A DNA stretch of 64,000 nucleotides from contig NC_037598.1 of the NCBI RefSeq assembly GCF_003073045.1, positions 168,501 through 232,500 of the forward strand, written 5' to 3'. Numbering within the stretch: the stretch's first letter is position 1; each line of letters begins with the position of its first letter. Below, piece by piece: positions 15,117 to 27,941 of the stretch. Below the pieces are notes generated by a model. It worked only from the letters and a program-made list of their open reading frames with translations. It was not told the origin of the DNA and did not search any database. The stretch is from Pomacea canaliculata (taxonomy: Eukaryota; Mollusca; Gastropoda; Architaenioglossa; Ampullariidae). Both the position numbers and the translations under genes were made by a program.

Positions 15117-17509
15117 AAGAAATGATGCATGCTCGCGCGCACACACACAAAGGCACAAATTAAAAAGTTCGAAAGTACATAAACAGTAAAAGCAAGAATG
15201 TCTAAAAACATCTTTACCTGTAGCAGGAATAAGAAGATCACTACACTATGTACTATGAACATGACAGACCTCCAGAACACAAGAGCAATAATTACTAACA
15301 ACAGTAACTAACAACCATGATATTACAGAGCAGCCTTCATGCCCCTCCAACAGCTCAGCCATCTCCTCACCCTCCTCGCCCTTGTCATCGACACTAGCTA
15401 GTCTCGCTTTTATTTCTGTTTGTTATTTCTTTGTTAAGTTCTGATATATGTGGCCTTAGTCTACTGTTCTCAGGTTAGTTCCGGTGCTAATCATCATATG
15501 CATCGTTGACTATGTTCAAGTGGCCACTACTAATGAAGGGGACTTAATTCAAATGGTCATTACCATGAAGGGACACAACCACTGTACAAAATGAAAGCAC
15601 GGCAGTTAGAAGACTGTTTCAGTACGTTCTCCTTGCATGACCAGACTGTGTTTACTACAAAATAAAAGGTATAAAAATGGATATAAGAGGCATTTTCTCA
15701 GATTTTTTTCCATCTTGTGACAGCCACAACAGTCTGAAGTCATGGAGTTGTATGAACACCACTGTGTAACAAAGCTTTCGGCTCTTGTACTGAGAGTGGT
15801 CTTGTGTACTCTCTAAACTTCAAAGGTATTTGTGATTGTAAACTTTTTACAAACTAACCTCCAGATGTCGACTTTTCAAGGCATATACTTGGTCTTTGGA
15901 GGAGGGCTAGTTCAAGTTTGAGAAGTATTAATTTGTAAAAACATTTTCGAGCCCAGTCATCAGGTAAACATGTTAAGCAACATGTTGGTGGAATGTGATC
16001 TTTGGGTTCAAGAAAAAATAATTGGCATGGCACACGGGTAGTGCACGGGTATGTATGACTGTGTAACAATCTGTTTTTGGCATTTTACATGTGTATCTTC
16101 GTGTGAGTGATTCACGTATGTTTGTGTGCGTGCATGTTCGTATGTGTGTGAATGTGAATTTACGTGTGTGTGTTTTGGTGTGTGTGGATATTTCTGCTGC
16201 TAATATATACTGTATGTAAAACACAATATTTATACATAGTGGATAGTATGTGAGCATGATATGGGGAACAGTTAATGAGAAGCCAAGGAAAAGGTCAGAA
16301 TTTTCTAACACAAACAGACATGTCTTTGGTTTTGTGAGTGGAGGGAGGAGGGTAGGAAGGAATATCGGTCACCAGGCTCCCAATAATTGCAATCTGCATT
16401 CATTGTCAAGAAGACAGAATAATGCCGAAATAAGATTTCATTTTATATCGGGAATATGATAGTGAAATACTTGCACGGATTTACTTGACAAACAGCTGGT
16501 GCGGGAATACAGAGACAATCACAGTTGATAGGTTGAGACTGAAATTTAAAATACCTAATACTAAATGTAAGCACAAGTAAAGCAGTCAGTTCAGTCTTCA
16601 GCTCACGAGAAGCAGATGACTGTACTAAAGTATGCTGACGTTGGCGGCGATGGCGGTGGTGTCCGTGGGAGGCGATGAAGCAGGTAACTGAGATGTTAGC
16701 GCGGTGACGCCTGAGGTCAGAGGTGAGCACGTTAACCTCCTCAATCCTCTTGGGACTGATCATACACTCGAGTGAGCCCACCTGTCGACTGCGCTACCTG
16801 ATCCCTTTGATGATTGTGGAGGGGATCGGCACGGCTCTTACAATGACGGCTGCTCCTCCCCCACCGAGATAAGTGGCAGTGTGAGGAACAAAGATGTTTG
16901 TGTGTCTGTGTGTGTGTGTAAAGCACGTTTAAACGTGTCGGTGGTTAGGTCTCTGACGTAGGAGAAAGCCATTTCTATGTTTTTTTCTGAACATCAGTTA
17001 AAACGGCATCGACCTTATTTTTTTTTGTTTTTTAGTGTCAAACGTCTGTGTGCGCGCGCGTGTTTGGGTGTGCCTGCATATGCGTGTGTGTGTATGTGTG
17101 TGAGAGAGAGGGGTGTGTGTATGAGGAGTGTGGGTGCAAGTGTGTATGTACTTGTATGCATGCTCGCAAGAGAGAGAGAGAAAGAGAGAGAACAACAGAA
17201 AGTATGGGTGCATGAGTCCGATGATACGTGGATTCGAAACCGCCCGTTGCCGTGTGTATTTATTCCTGCCCAAAAAATCTGGGTCTTATATTTGTAGCTG
17301 ATTCATTCAATACTTTTACAGGTGGATGAGGATAAAAGATTAAGGTATAAAGAAATAGGTTAATAGCGATGGGGACTAACAAGTGCATTTCTCATGTGAC
17401 ACTCGAGTACAATCTGCAAAATATTTCATGCCTCATATAATGTTTTGTAAGGCATGAACACCATTCAGTGGAGGATTAACCAAACATTTTAACTCGCCCA
17501 TCTAATGCA
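14561..17509. other. Intergenic region with simple repeats
   Basis: No gene supported. It contains a CT then CA dinucleotide run (15061-15118) and a GT/GA-rich low-complexity stretch (about 17043-17190) that generates open frames on both strands. A tRNA-like box A (tagcgcagtcgacaggtggg on the - strand, about 16770-16800) hints at a decayed SINE but is not enough to call. Confidence 0.45.
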
Positions 17510-18005
17510 AGCTGAACAAATTTTTAAACCTCACGAGCTTGCAAGGAGTTTATTTTCACACGAAGCACCCTGTCGAGCAGGATTCTTGCTGAATGGCACA
17601 ACAGCTTTTGTTACTGTGACTGAGCCGCTGGAGCTCGGGACCACAGCAAACAGTGCACCACGACTCTCCCTCCCATCAATCACACTCTGAATACCTTCAC
17701 CTCTTGAAAGGTACGAATACCTGGCATAGGAGTGTCGGCATTACCACACCTTTTCCTTCATGACAGTAATAGGGAAGACGACCAGAGAAAGGATGCCACT
17801 AGGACTAGCATCAGTCGTGAGAGTACACTTGGAATTAGTAGACACACGTGACATACACTTACCTGGAGTTTTCTTAGAGGTATGGACCACTTGAAAATCG
17901 TCTAGGTGTCCAGCCTGGCCCATCCTCCAGGAGTACCAAAGATGTGGTAAGCACGATGTTGTATTGCCAAAGCAGATGGGCTGTCCTTTGATATCTTTAA
18001 GTCGT
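17510..18005 (-). pseudogene. Immunoglobulin-like domain relic
   Basis: Reading the - strand from about 18005, one frame gives KDIKGQPICFGNTTSC, LWYSWRMG and DDFQVVHTSKKTPGKC. It continues with KCTLTTDASPSGILSLVVFP and KEKVW, then a stop. One base shift further it continues NADTPMPGIRTFQEVKVFRV. The order Cys, Trp, a D/G turn and an aromatic position near the end, followed by a beta-strand-like tail, resembles an Ig-like domain. A following open frame of about 52 codons (17690-17510) includes SSSGSVTVTKAVVPF. There is no start codon, the domain's second conserved Cys is not at its expected place, and a stop and frameshift interrupt it. I read it as a decayed gene fragment or missed exons of a diverged one. 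No paralogue is present in this window. Confidence 0.35.
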
Positions 18006-18204
18006 GAGTATACTGAGGTCAGAGGCTAAGATAGGTCGTGAGCATAGAGAGGTCAGAGACTAAGATAGGTCGTGAGCATAGAGAGGTCAGAAACTAAGAT
18101 AGGTCGTGAGCATAGAGAGGTCAGAGGCTAAGATAGGTCGTGAGCATAGAGAGGTCAGAGGCTAAGATAGGTCGTGAGTATAGAGAGGTCAGAGACAAAG
18201 ATGG
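18001..18204. repeat. 34-bp minisatellite, six units
   Basis: Six head-to-tail copies starting at 18001, 18035, 18069, 18103, 18137 and 18171. Each begins gtcgtgag and contains gaggtcag and aagatag, with only scattered substitutions. There are no unique spacers, so it is a tandem repeat and not a CRISPR. It abuts the Ig-like relic. Confidence 0.95.
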
Positions 18205-19138
18205 GATCTTCTAAAGTGTTTCGTTCCTCATTTGACTCTCTTTAGTTGTCTCTGATAATCTGATAATTTTTAAGGGTAGTTTTTATGATTGAAATTCACA
18301 TCTCGTGTTTTCATAAGTTGAATGGAGTGCACTGCACTGGTCTAGGTTGGTCCACAAATCAGAGAGATACCTTTTGTTGTCTCTTGGTGCCAAACGATGA
18401 GCGGTACAATGACTTGAAAACAATCTTTGATCATAGACAAAAATAAGATAAAGGCGAAGTGGTAAACAGGGCAGCGATGATGACAGTTTCTGAAAACGAT
18501 GATAATAAAGATAAACGAATAAAACTGAAAACTTGAATGTGTTTTCTTTCCTCCGGATATCATACAGACTTCATAAAAATCAAGATACCTGTGATGTAGT
18601 AATAGTTGCATACTTGTGTGCATACTTGTGTGCAGATATGTGTAGGTACTAGAACGAATGATGCAGAAATGTCCTCTGTGTGCATCAATATTTTTGGTAT
18701 GACACCTTGTTGGTGTTATGTTGTGTAATTATAAAGATCAAAGAATTCTCACCAAATCCGTGCGATTCGGCTATTATTCTTTTCTGAGGACTACAATGGT
18801 GAAATAAAAACACGCTCAAGTCATGTTCTTTTTATTCAAGTTGTTAGTAGAGGTCAACACACTTTAATTGCTCGAACAAAGAGGAGCTGAACTGTACTGT
18901 CTAGGCCCTCGGCCTGTCACAATTAAGAAGAGCAGTCGATTGACAGCAAAGAAAGAGTAAGAAACAAATCATTTAACAACCATTCAACTTATTTATTTCA
19001 ACAAAATTAGACTAGTATATGTAAAACTCCAATGGACAATTACAGCTAAGATATCATCTGGAAGGCAGAAGTACAGAGCTGAAAAAAGAGAAAGTAATAA
19101 TATTGAGAACAGACAGGTCCTCAAAAGACATGGAAAAC
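18205..19138. other. Spacer between the minisatellite and G2
   Basis: AT-rich sequence without a supported gene or repeat. Confidence 0.4.
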
Positions 19139-19139
19139 A

Positions 19140-19225
19140 AAACTCTTTTTCTCTAAGGTATCGCAATCCCTAAGACTATGTCTTAGTTCATATTACACTT
19201 GTGTGTTTAGATACCAGAGAGAAAG
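19140..19225 (-). promoter_or_regulatory. Conserved block with hairpin in the probable G2 3' UTR
   Basis: This lies about 410-500 bp downstream of the G2 stop. It contains ctaagactatgtcttag (19170-19186), a perfect 7-bp inverted repeat with a 3-nt loop. A related block with the same stem and a 7-nt loop (33891-33911) lies downstream of G3. Flanking words are also shared (caatccctaagac, gtcttagttcatatta). The UTR assignment is inferred from distance, and no poly(A) site was fixed. Confidence 0.5.
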
Positions 19226-19638
19226 AAAGAGACAGAATAACAGATTTGACAAATTAACAAAATTAAAAGCAAGAGAATTATCGTTTATGTCTTACATTTT
19301 TGTGATTAAATTTCTTCGCTCATTCTTGTGTGTATGCACACAATGATAAAGATTGGAATAGCTGCAATTAGTGCGTTTGTGTACGTGTATAATACGTTGA
19401 TACACATGTATATGGTGACTATTCTCAGCTATTTAAAGGGTTTCAAAAGTTACTATGTAAAAAAGATTGAATCCAGTCACAATACGATGACAGGCAGCAA
19501 TCACAATCTTTAGTCTGGCAATCACGTTTATTGTCGACCTGTACGAGAAATGCCGACTGAAAGTAGTCATTCATGTAGAGAAATGTTTGTCTGTGTTAAC
19601 AGAACGAACTTTTCTCTCAGCCCACAGGAAGGTATACT

Positions 19639-22497
19639 TTAGAAGCCAGCAAGTAGAAGAGCTGTCAACATGAAGATGCTGATGGGAAGCCAGGTGATCC
19701 TTACTTCTTCACCCATGTTATATCCTGAAAAGAAAGACGATAGAAAGAAAATCCAAACTTTTGTATAAATTTGACGACATTTTAAGTAAATAAAAACACA
19801 AACAATGAATCTTCTTCCTGATTCCGGGACACTGATAATAGCGCTAGTGATTTTTATTTTTAAAGTATTTAACGGCAGATATTGTCGGCTAGAAGAGTAA
19901 ATACAAACATTAAAATTAAATCATATTATCTTACCTGTTGTACTGTTGCTGGAGTACTCCGTTGTAGTTGAATTCCCTGATGCTTCAGTTGCACTCCCGG
20001 CTACTGAACTGCCTGTTCCTTGGGGGTCACTCCCGGATGCTGAGCTGCCTGATGCTGCACTTACACCCACGGTTACTGAACTGCTTGTTCTTTGGGGGTC
20101 ATTCCCGGATGCTGAGCTGCTTGATGCTGCATTTACACCCACGGTTACTGAACTGCTTGATCCTTGAGCTGAAGTCCCGGCTTCTGAATTGACTGGTGCT
20201 CCAGTTGTAGTTGTTCTAGTTGAAGCCATAGTTGTAGTAGTAGTAGTAGTTTCAGTACTTGTAGAAGTTGTTGATTCAGATTCGCTCACCGATGAGTCAG
20301 TTGAAGAAGTGTCCGCCGTAGTTCTCCACTGACCTATAGTTGGTGTACGTATATGTCCAAAGTTATTGTAGATACTTCCTGTCCCCTTTACCCTATTCCC
20401 ACCCTGTTACTGGCCTGTCTGGAGAGCTACTCTCTAGCCTGCATACTAAGAAAAATAAAACTACCATGGCATTAATACATCAAACATATATCATCTAATC
20501 AATATCTTGCATCCTGTCGGCCATTTCTATTCTCTCTTCTCGCTGGCTGCCCCCAGTACCTCATACACGAGTCAAGTCTCGTTCTTTAACCTCGCAAATC
20601 TCGCACCACTGCGCACTTCTTACTGGCGGCTTGTTAAAGCAGGAACTGAATATCAAATCTCAACTCTCTGCTGGCTTCTCCCTCTCTAGTTTTCTTATCT
20701 CTTACTTGTCCACACTCTTGCTTAAAACCTTCTAAACTCTACAGAAAAATAAGGCATCCAGATTAAATTGTCTCTGGGCTGTCGCAATGTTACTCATATT
20801 TTTCAAGTGTATATCCCTAATTTTCTGACAGAATATACACCCACTCAACACCTTCACTCTTTCTTTTATCACTCCTTTCAGAGCATGCCCAAAATACAGG
20901 GAGATTCAATCAAGAGGATCGGATTATTTTGTCATGGTTCTCGTTAGGACAAAAATATCTAAGCGAAACACCGAACAGTGTGCTCACCATATCAGTTTGC
21001 ATATCCTACTTAAAAAGTCGAGATACCCGACATCCGAGCGATGAGGTGGGTGGTTCTAAAGTGTAAGCTCCATTTGGTAAATAAAGCAAGGCGTCTTAGT
21101 GTGTCTGTCATAAACCTTACATCATGACACATAATGAAATCGATTACGCATACATCAAGGAATGCACGGTATTTGTTGATTTGTTTGTTTATTTGTTTAG
21201 ATTGTGGAATTAGGATAATAATTATAGAAGAATATTCGGAGCATTTTCGAGTGAATCTCCTTGTTGAAGCGTGTAAGACTTTTGATGAGAGGATGAGTCT
21301 ATGCTGCCCCGCAAAGCTGTGGAATTCCCACTGTATACTCATTGTAATTTTTAAAATGCTATGAAGACATACCTATTCAAAAAATGATTTTGCTAGTTCT
21401 TTTCAAGACTTTGTTTCATACTTGCTGCCATGTGGTAACTTAAAACAAACGACGGCGGACCTGGAAGCGTTTGTGCAAACGTTGAGACCAAGGTCCCGGG
21501 GCGACGACTGAGTATGGTGGCGCCACTTGCCGCGAAATGCGATCAGATAATGTGTCGTATCCACTACCGTTCTAACACAAAGGCGCCGGTTCAGTATCCG
21601 GGTGGCGCAGTGTTTTCTTTGCTTAGACGACCTAGCTGACTCCACAGAGGGTTGACGAAAGTAAGACAACGAGTGATGGAAATAGGCATCCCACCTAACC
21701 TCAAAAAAGCTAGTTCTAGAAAAGTCCAGTTTGCAACACCGCACTCCTCAAACAACCTCAAAAGGTCAATTTCATTTCCATATGTAATGATACTAAGGTT
21801 GTAGATACTAAGGTTTTAGAGTCTGGGTTTATTTCCAACTTTCGGATACCCGTTTGCATATTATTTGCACCTTTTTTCTTGCTACTATAATTTTTGTCAA
21901 ACAGCTGATACACCTCGCATTGTAGTTAACAATATTTTCAAACCCACAGCTACACGTCGCTTTTCCTGTATTATTATATTTCTATTTCTCTTTTGCTTTG
22001 TTCTAACAAGAGAAGAATAATCTCTACAAAACAAACAAAAAACGTTTAGAAACAAGTAAACTCAAAACAATAAAATGAGATTCAAACTTAGTTTCATGAT
22101 TACACTACCTTAAGCTTCATTTAAACAGCAAACTTACTAAATGTCACCATTAAATCATTTTAAATGAAGAAGGTCATAACATCGTTGAAAAAAGAACTTG
22201 ACTGTCTGTCACCAGATATTTGTCAAGTAGATATTTTTTAACAAAAATATTATATAAAACTGTCGCTAATCGAAAACGTCTGGAAGAAAAAAAAAGGATA
22301 GAAGAAGAGCAGGAAAGAATAAAAAAGTGTCGACAATGGTACAAACAACATGTAACAAATTATTATATCTTGTGTCATTATGTGTAATAGAGGGTCACAA
22401 AACTGGGAATTAAGAAATGGATGTTTTCCAGTTATGAAGATGATGTCTTACCCTGGAGTATCAGCAGAAGTGCAAGAACACTGGCTACTCGACTCAT
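19639..22497 (-). CDS. G2: Ser/Thr-rich mucin-like protein with hydrophobic C-terminal anchor
   Basis: Exons on the - strand: 22497-22452 (signal peptide MSRVASVLALLLILQ), 20333-19935, and 19724-19639. All junctions are phase 1 and the frame is continuous, about 176 aa. Exon 2 begins GQWRTTADTSSTDS and is rich in Ser, Thr, Gly and Ala. It holds imperfect internal repeats (SSSVTVGVNAASSSSASG, SSSVTVGVSAASGSSASG). Exon 3 encodes ITWLPISIFMLTALLLAGF and a stop, a short hydrophobic tail typical of a GPI signal or a terminal membrane anchor. Exon 2 start and exon 3 align with G3 (GHWTAATST; SWLPGSIFMLTVLPLGLF), and exon 3 also aligns with G4. No enzymatic domain is seen. The product is predicted to be a surface-anchored glycoprotein. 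Intron 1 is 2.1 kb and holds a SINE-like repeat. Confidence 0.75.
21590..21770 (+). mobile_element. tRNA-derived SINE-like fragment in G2 intron 1
   Basis: Contains a tRNA-head-like ccgggtggcgcagtg followed by a segment from gactccacaga to ataggcatccca. That segment resembles 35891-35955 (gactccacaag ... ataggcaccca). Two diverged copies of a common 3' domain in one window support a short interspersed element. The boundaries are uncertain. Confidence 0.4.
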
Positions 22498-22540
22498 TCT
22501 GGCTTCCATAGATGACAGATCTTCACTTGACATTGATAGC

Positions 22541-22566
22541 ATTTTATAGAGCAGTCCCTAGCAACA
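22541..22566 (-). promoter_or_regulatory. G2 core promoter: TATA box plus cctagcaaca motif
   Basis: The + strand reads attttatag ... cctagcaaca, so on the - strand a tgttgctagg motif is followed about 8 bp later by a ctataaaat TATA box, roughly 45 bp upstream of the ATG. It matches the arrangement before G1, G3 and G4. Confidence 0.65.
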
Positions 22567-22569
22567 GCC

Positions 22570-23386
22570 ATGGGTGGGGAATAAACAGTCGTGACATAGC
22601 CTGACAACGAAAAGCTTCCCTGTGAATATATTAACCCCTTGCATTCGATCTTTCCTTGGAATTCGATTGCTTCATTTGGTGCCACTAGTTTCAACCAGTA
22701 GTTTAGTTCCAGTATTGGTAATATTAACCAATTTATGTTCTTGTTACTGGAATGACTACTTTTTAGACAGCATGTAGGAATAAACATGGGCTTAGGTGAG
22801 TGGCAACACTAGGACACCTTGATGTGCCCTTGAGATGAAGGGCGCCAAGTGTTCATCCAAGTGTTCAACTTGTCCAGGTGACAGTGAACTTAATTTACAT
22901 GAACAAAACAGGTGCAGGAATAACCACTAAAACAACAAAGCGCCATCTATCTGAATGCCATAGAGGATCATTTAAAAGGTAGTCACAATGTAGACGATAG
23001 GAATAAGGAAGAGAGGAAGAAAACAGCGCCCAGACTTTTTAGGTCTCACAACAGAGGGTAAAATGGTTACACATTTACAACAAATATTAGAGTTGTATCA
23101 CAGCCAGTAAAGATCATAAAACTTGACATAATCCAACAGCCTTTCTCTCCAGCATACCACACACACACACACACACATGTGCGCACAATTCCCCGATTCT
23201 ATCCTTTAAATGCACACACACAGTACATACAAGGAATGATACTACCTGCACTGATAAAAAAGAAGAAAGCAGAACAAGAAACATAACCTACAAACATTAA
23301 ATAAACAAAGATAAATATACAGTAAATCGGGAAATCAGTGGATCCTTTCTACAGATACACAAACTTAAACAGTGTAGACGGATGCA
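22570..23386. other. Intergenic spacer
   Basis: No gene supported. A short CA run occurs at 23157-23177. Confidence 0.4.
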
Positions 23387-23604
23387 TTAGAAAATAGAAG
23401 ACATAGAATGTATGCGACCTTCTGAAACATTTCCCGTGTTATTTAAGGGGATGGTCTCAGTTTGATCAACTGTAGCTCTTGACACTTCAACCTGAGAAAA
23501 TCCTTTGCTGTACTGAACGACCACTTGACTGAATGCAAGGTTTTCTCTTGTACAATCCTTTCGAGGACATCTGTATACCACGGCGATTGGCTTGCTTGTT
23601 CGAG
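23387..23604 (-). CDS. Orphan terminal exon, unknown protein
   Basis: Behind a pyrimidine-rich acceptor (tttttctctaacatgttcaag, exon from 23604) lies an open phase-1 frame of 72 codons ending at a TAA (23389-23387). It contains KPIAVVYRCPRKDCTREN, SQVVVQYSKGFSQVEVSRAT and VDQTETIPLNNTGNVSEG. The composition is balanced and not low-complexity. It could be the cytoplasmic tail exon of a membrane protein, but no upstream exon could be assigned in the 3-4 kb on the 5' side. It could also be a chance open frame. The family is not recognised. Confidence 0.3.
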
Positions 23605-26600
23605 CTTGAACATGTTAGAGAAAAACCGCGAAGCGGGACAAATAATTTTTTTTTAAAAAATGGTCATAAAGCATTTCTTTTACCTCTCCCTTTCTATCCA
23701 AGGTGTCTGACTCATACCACCTCACTGTAATATAATGACTTCTTCGAATCCTTTAGCGGAAGTCGTTTCTCTCTGAATACCTGTCGGTTTTTCTAGGGAG
23801 GCGGGTGGGTGAGCAACGGTCCAAGTGTTTATGGAGGGAGCAACATATGAATGATAAAATGAAAAGCAAGCAGAAGTTCGTTTTCCAGCCCACGCCTCTA
23901 GTTGTCCTTTCTGACACCAAATATTTCTTATGTGTAAGTTTATCTATACATAGTTTTTAGTAAGCATTTTTCACAAATAAGATTTGAAAACTTTTTAAAT
24001 ATTAAGTTCCTTGAATTCTTAAGTTACTTTTTGGAATAAAATAAATAAAGGGCTCAAAACCTAAATAACTTGTCTGCTAAACAAAATATAATAAATAAAA
24101 ATGTTACCAATATATTTATATTTTATCAGAAGAGAGAAGGAGCTATCAAGCCAGCAACAAACATAAGGCGACAATAAGTAATTCAGAACTAAGGGTAACA
24201 AAATAGCTCGAGTGTCTGTTAGATAACCAGCTTATTAAAATTTAATTTGTTATAAATATAACAGGTCTCACTAATCTAAAATAATTAAAGTAGGGCTTAA
24301 CAGATTATACTTAGCTAAATATTAAGACATTCTTTCATGCGCGTGTGGTGAGCATGATCTCTAAGTTAAAGATGAATTAAAAAAAAAGAAAAACGCAGAC
24401 AGGTCTTATCTAAATTTAAACTGGCATTTAACACTACTTCCAGCTTCATCCTACCCACAGATTTTTGTGTGCACTGAACTGTACATATATGTAACAACGC
24501 TAAATTTAGAATCGTTTAAACAAAGAGGACAGGATGTTATCCCATGTTATAGACATCTCATGGAAAACAATAACAGCTATAATCTGCTAACCAAGCCTAA
24601 CGATAAATTAATTAAAGTACTTTTTCGAAAACATCATAAATAATATCCGTCAACCTTATTTATTCATAGCCAAAGCCGTGATTAAGCATATATCAGAGTA
24701 ATTAAGGACGGACGGGGCATGTCCTGGACACCGAGAACAGAAGAACACAACAGGAAGAGGGCAACACAAGCAGTGAACACCTCAAACAGTGTGAAGTCCC
24801 CTTTTTTGGTTGAAGCACTTCTCCCTTCCAAACACGAAAACAACAACAACAATTTTAGTTTGTATTTGCAAGGAGACCAGCCAGGGGAAGAGAGCAGCGT
24901 GAGAAGTTCTGGCTTGTCTAAGAGAGGGAAGGAAGGAGAGAAAGAGACTAATCACACGCAGTTCTGTACTGAAACGGTTGAACGTTTGATTTGGAGAAAA
25001 ATAAAAAACAATTACAATTCGAGATACAGGAAATGAAAGATGAGTCTGTGATTGCCTAATATTCTTTGAGTCCTGTGGGATTGCTAGCTTACACTCTGCA
25101 AGGTTCCTAAGAGACGAATATATTGCAAATACTGATTGTTATCTGAACACCGCTAGTCTGTAGCTGAAAGGCTAATCTCTAGCAGTTAGCTAACCAGCTA
25201 TTAACGTGTACATGGTAAAGCTAAAAAAATACACAACAAAAACATGATACTAAAACAAAGGGCGACGAAAGTCAGATGTCAAAAAGGACTCGAGCTTGTA
25301 AGACATTTCACTCTAGGATACATTAGTCGACGAAAAAAACGATGTAGAGTAGCTATTCCTCCCATCTGGAGAGACACACCAGAGGTCAGCAGGTCTATAA
25401 ATAATGCTGTTAGTATGAGTACTGACCACATTCATCTGCGTTTTAAACATGCTAGGTAAGACTATATTGTACTCTTTAACATTGAGACAGAGAGATTGTG
25501 AAGCCCAGCGGTTCTCCTTGTTCAGGGCACGGTAATTCAAAAGTTGAGTCCTACTCTTATGCTTTTGCCTTGATAATAAATAAACACTCAAGTCTAGGTG
25601 TGTCTAGTTCCAGTATAGGCACGCATCTTTTTTACCGAATAGAAGTGTAAGTCTAGAAAAAAGTATGAGTGTAGGTGTGTATGTGTGTGTGTCTGTCAGA
25701 GAGAAAGAGTTTTAGCGATTTTTGTTCTGTCCCCAAGGGAGACTGTCAATACTGAATATAAGAAGCTAAAAATGTAGGAGCTGGCAATGTTATGTGAGCA
25801 AACACAGTTGACAGTTTTGTCATGAAGAAAAAAACAAGTTGCTGTTAACATTGCTTTTGTGAGATTGGATGAAGAGCTTCAGGGTGTTATACCCGTATTT
25901 GCGAAACATTTAAAAGCAGTTTCAAGTGGGGTGGCTGTATGCGGGGCGTGCGCGGACATTAATGCCCTCTTCAGTGGTTAAAAAAGTTGCTGTTGTGGGG
26001 TGGCAGTATACTACTAATGTATGCCATGTATGATTCTTGTACCCGCAGTTCTGTATGCCAGAGTTATTTTACATCTTAAACGGGTTGTGTGCTTTGTTTT
26101 ATGTTTCCCTTTATTTGTTTTTCTAGATGCAATCATGAAAAGAAAGTAACTATTGCTAGCTTAAATTTCGTTATCTATTCGTTTTACTTTTTGTGACCTT
26201 GTTCCCTTCTTCTAGGCCGCATTAGGGGAGATAATGTGTGGCTTACAAGTCTTACAGCAGCAGTTATCTATTGCTCGTCTTTCGGCCTTCAAGTTCTCAT
26301 ATAACATTAAATTTTAAAAAATAATATGCTACCTTTAGAATACTGAATTAAATATTTCATAGTTATAGGAAATGAGTAATGGGCGAAAATGTCATACAGG
26401 ACAAAGTGAACCGGATACAAAATCGATTGCAAAATTCCGCTTACAGAGCCAGCCAGCCAGCCAGCCAGCCGGACAGACAGAGCTAAGTAAAAAAGGTGTG
26501 AAAGCAAATGTAGACATGTAATGCGTAGAACAAAATGTTATCACATCTTTTTTATCAGTTGATACACTTAGTTGCATTAACCAGATACAAACAGGTAGCT

Positions 26601-27941
26601 GGCCTTTTGTTTTACAGGGTAGGCCTCTGAAAGAAAACTTTGAACAAGACAAGCTGATACAACATCAGAGTCTTTCTAGCTAAACTGTCTCTTTTATTTA
26701 CTTAGGGTGAACTGACATTCAGAAAAAAAATATTGTTTTTGAAACAACGTACCACGAGACTAGACTAATTTGTAAAAAGTACGAAATTTCACAAAAGTCT
26801 AGATGAAACAACATTGCACAGACAAATGTACATACCATTAGGATGTGGATTAGTGATCACTCTATGTAAACTGAAGTTCACAACCTACCATTGGGAGACA
26901 AAATAATTTCCTGAAAAAGGACTGAGAAAAATTATATTTGTCTGCTACCTTGTCCACGAAAGTAAAGATTGTGAAGTTGCCAAATATTGATAATGATGGA
27001 TGAAAGATGATCCACTACACATTTTGATATTCATACACATGGATTATGTTTCCGGTGTTTAGTTAGAGAATTCACACAGATGTCTGATAATTTCTAATCG
27101 CTTTCGTTTAATCTTGCTAGTCAGGTATAAGAACCTGTTGACGATGGGGGCCAAGCCTGAGCCTGTCAGTGGGGCTGTCAGTCTTTCGCCCACACAATCC
27201 CCTACATGGCGATGGGAGGGCAAGGGCTGTTTATATTGTGATAAGTGATGGAAGCAAAATCAAGAAGTCTTTCAAAAGTAGTTTGAAAGCGGTTTTTAAT
27301 CGGTCTGACAAGCGTTATTGTTCGCTGTTAAGATTACCGAGACGAGGACCTCCATACAAGAAATGTGGCCACACGGTAGTCAGGGCAGATGTTCAGGACA
27401 AGAATGTGTGTGTCGGGAGCAAGGTAATGTCAAACACTAAAGTAGGTCTTGCTAGATTGGGATCTTTGTTATCGTGGTAAATGTATTGAAATAGTGAACT
27501 TAGTCTCATGAAGACATTCTATACATGTGGGCGTTATCCTCCCTGTCCTACCATACCTCTTGTGATTCGACACAGAACATGAGACCAAGCCGCTTCTCAC
27601 TGCTAGGTTGCATAAGAAAAACCAGGATTTGATCAGCAGCACTAAGTGTTACGAGGTGTGATGAAAGGACTTTTTAATGTGACGGTTGAGGATATTTTAA
27701 ATTAAAGGATATACGATCGCATATAGATACGTATGTATTAAATCACAAACACACAGTCTGTAAGGTAGGTCAAGTGGTGCCAAGGTATTTTGTTGGTTAT
27801 AGAGAGGAACCAGTCCAGTGTTTGCCCTCCTGTCTACAAAGGCCAAGGCTGTTCACTCTCTGTCCTTCTACTGAACAAAGTCACGTGACTTTCATTTTAT
27901 CGGAAACTGGGACTCCTGTCCTCTCACTCCTCGTCTGTGTA
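23605..27941. other. Long intergenic region, no gene seen
   Basis: AT-rich sequence with a short AGCC/CCAG tetranucleotide run (about 26450-26472) and scattered short open frames without coding character. The string gcggggcgtgcgcggacatt (about 25940) has weak echoes near 29950 and 38368 (tgcggagcatgcgcagacac) and may mark an old repeat. Confidence 0.4.

Noticed and set aside
18001-18204. CRISPR-like regularly spaced repeat
   Set aside because: 34-bp units are head to tail without unique spacers, in an animal genome. It is an ordinary minisatellite.
24719-25036. + strand 105-codon frame
   Set aside because: Lys/Glu/Asn-rich translation of purine-rich DNA with no domain and no splice or promoter context.
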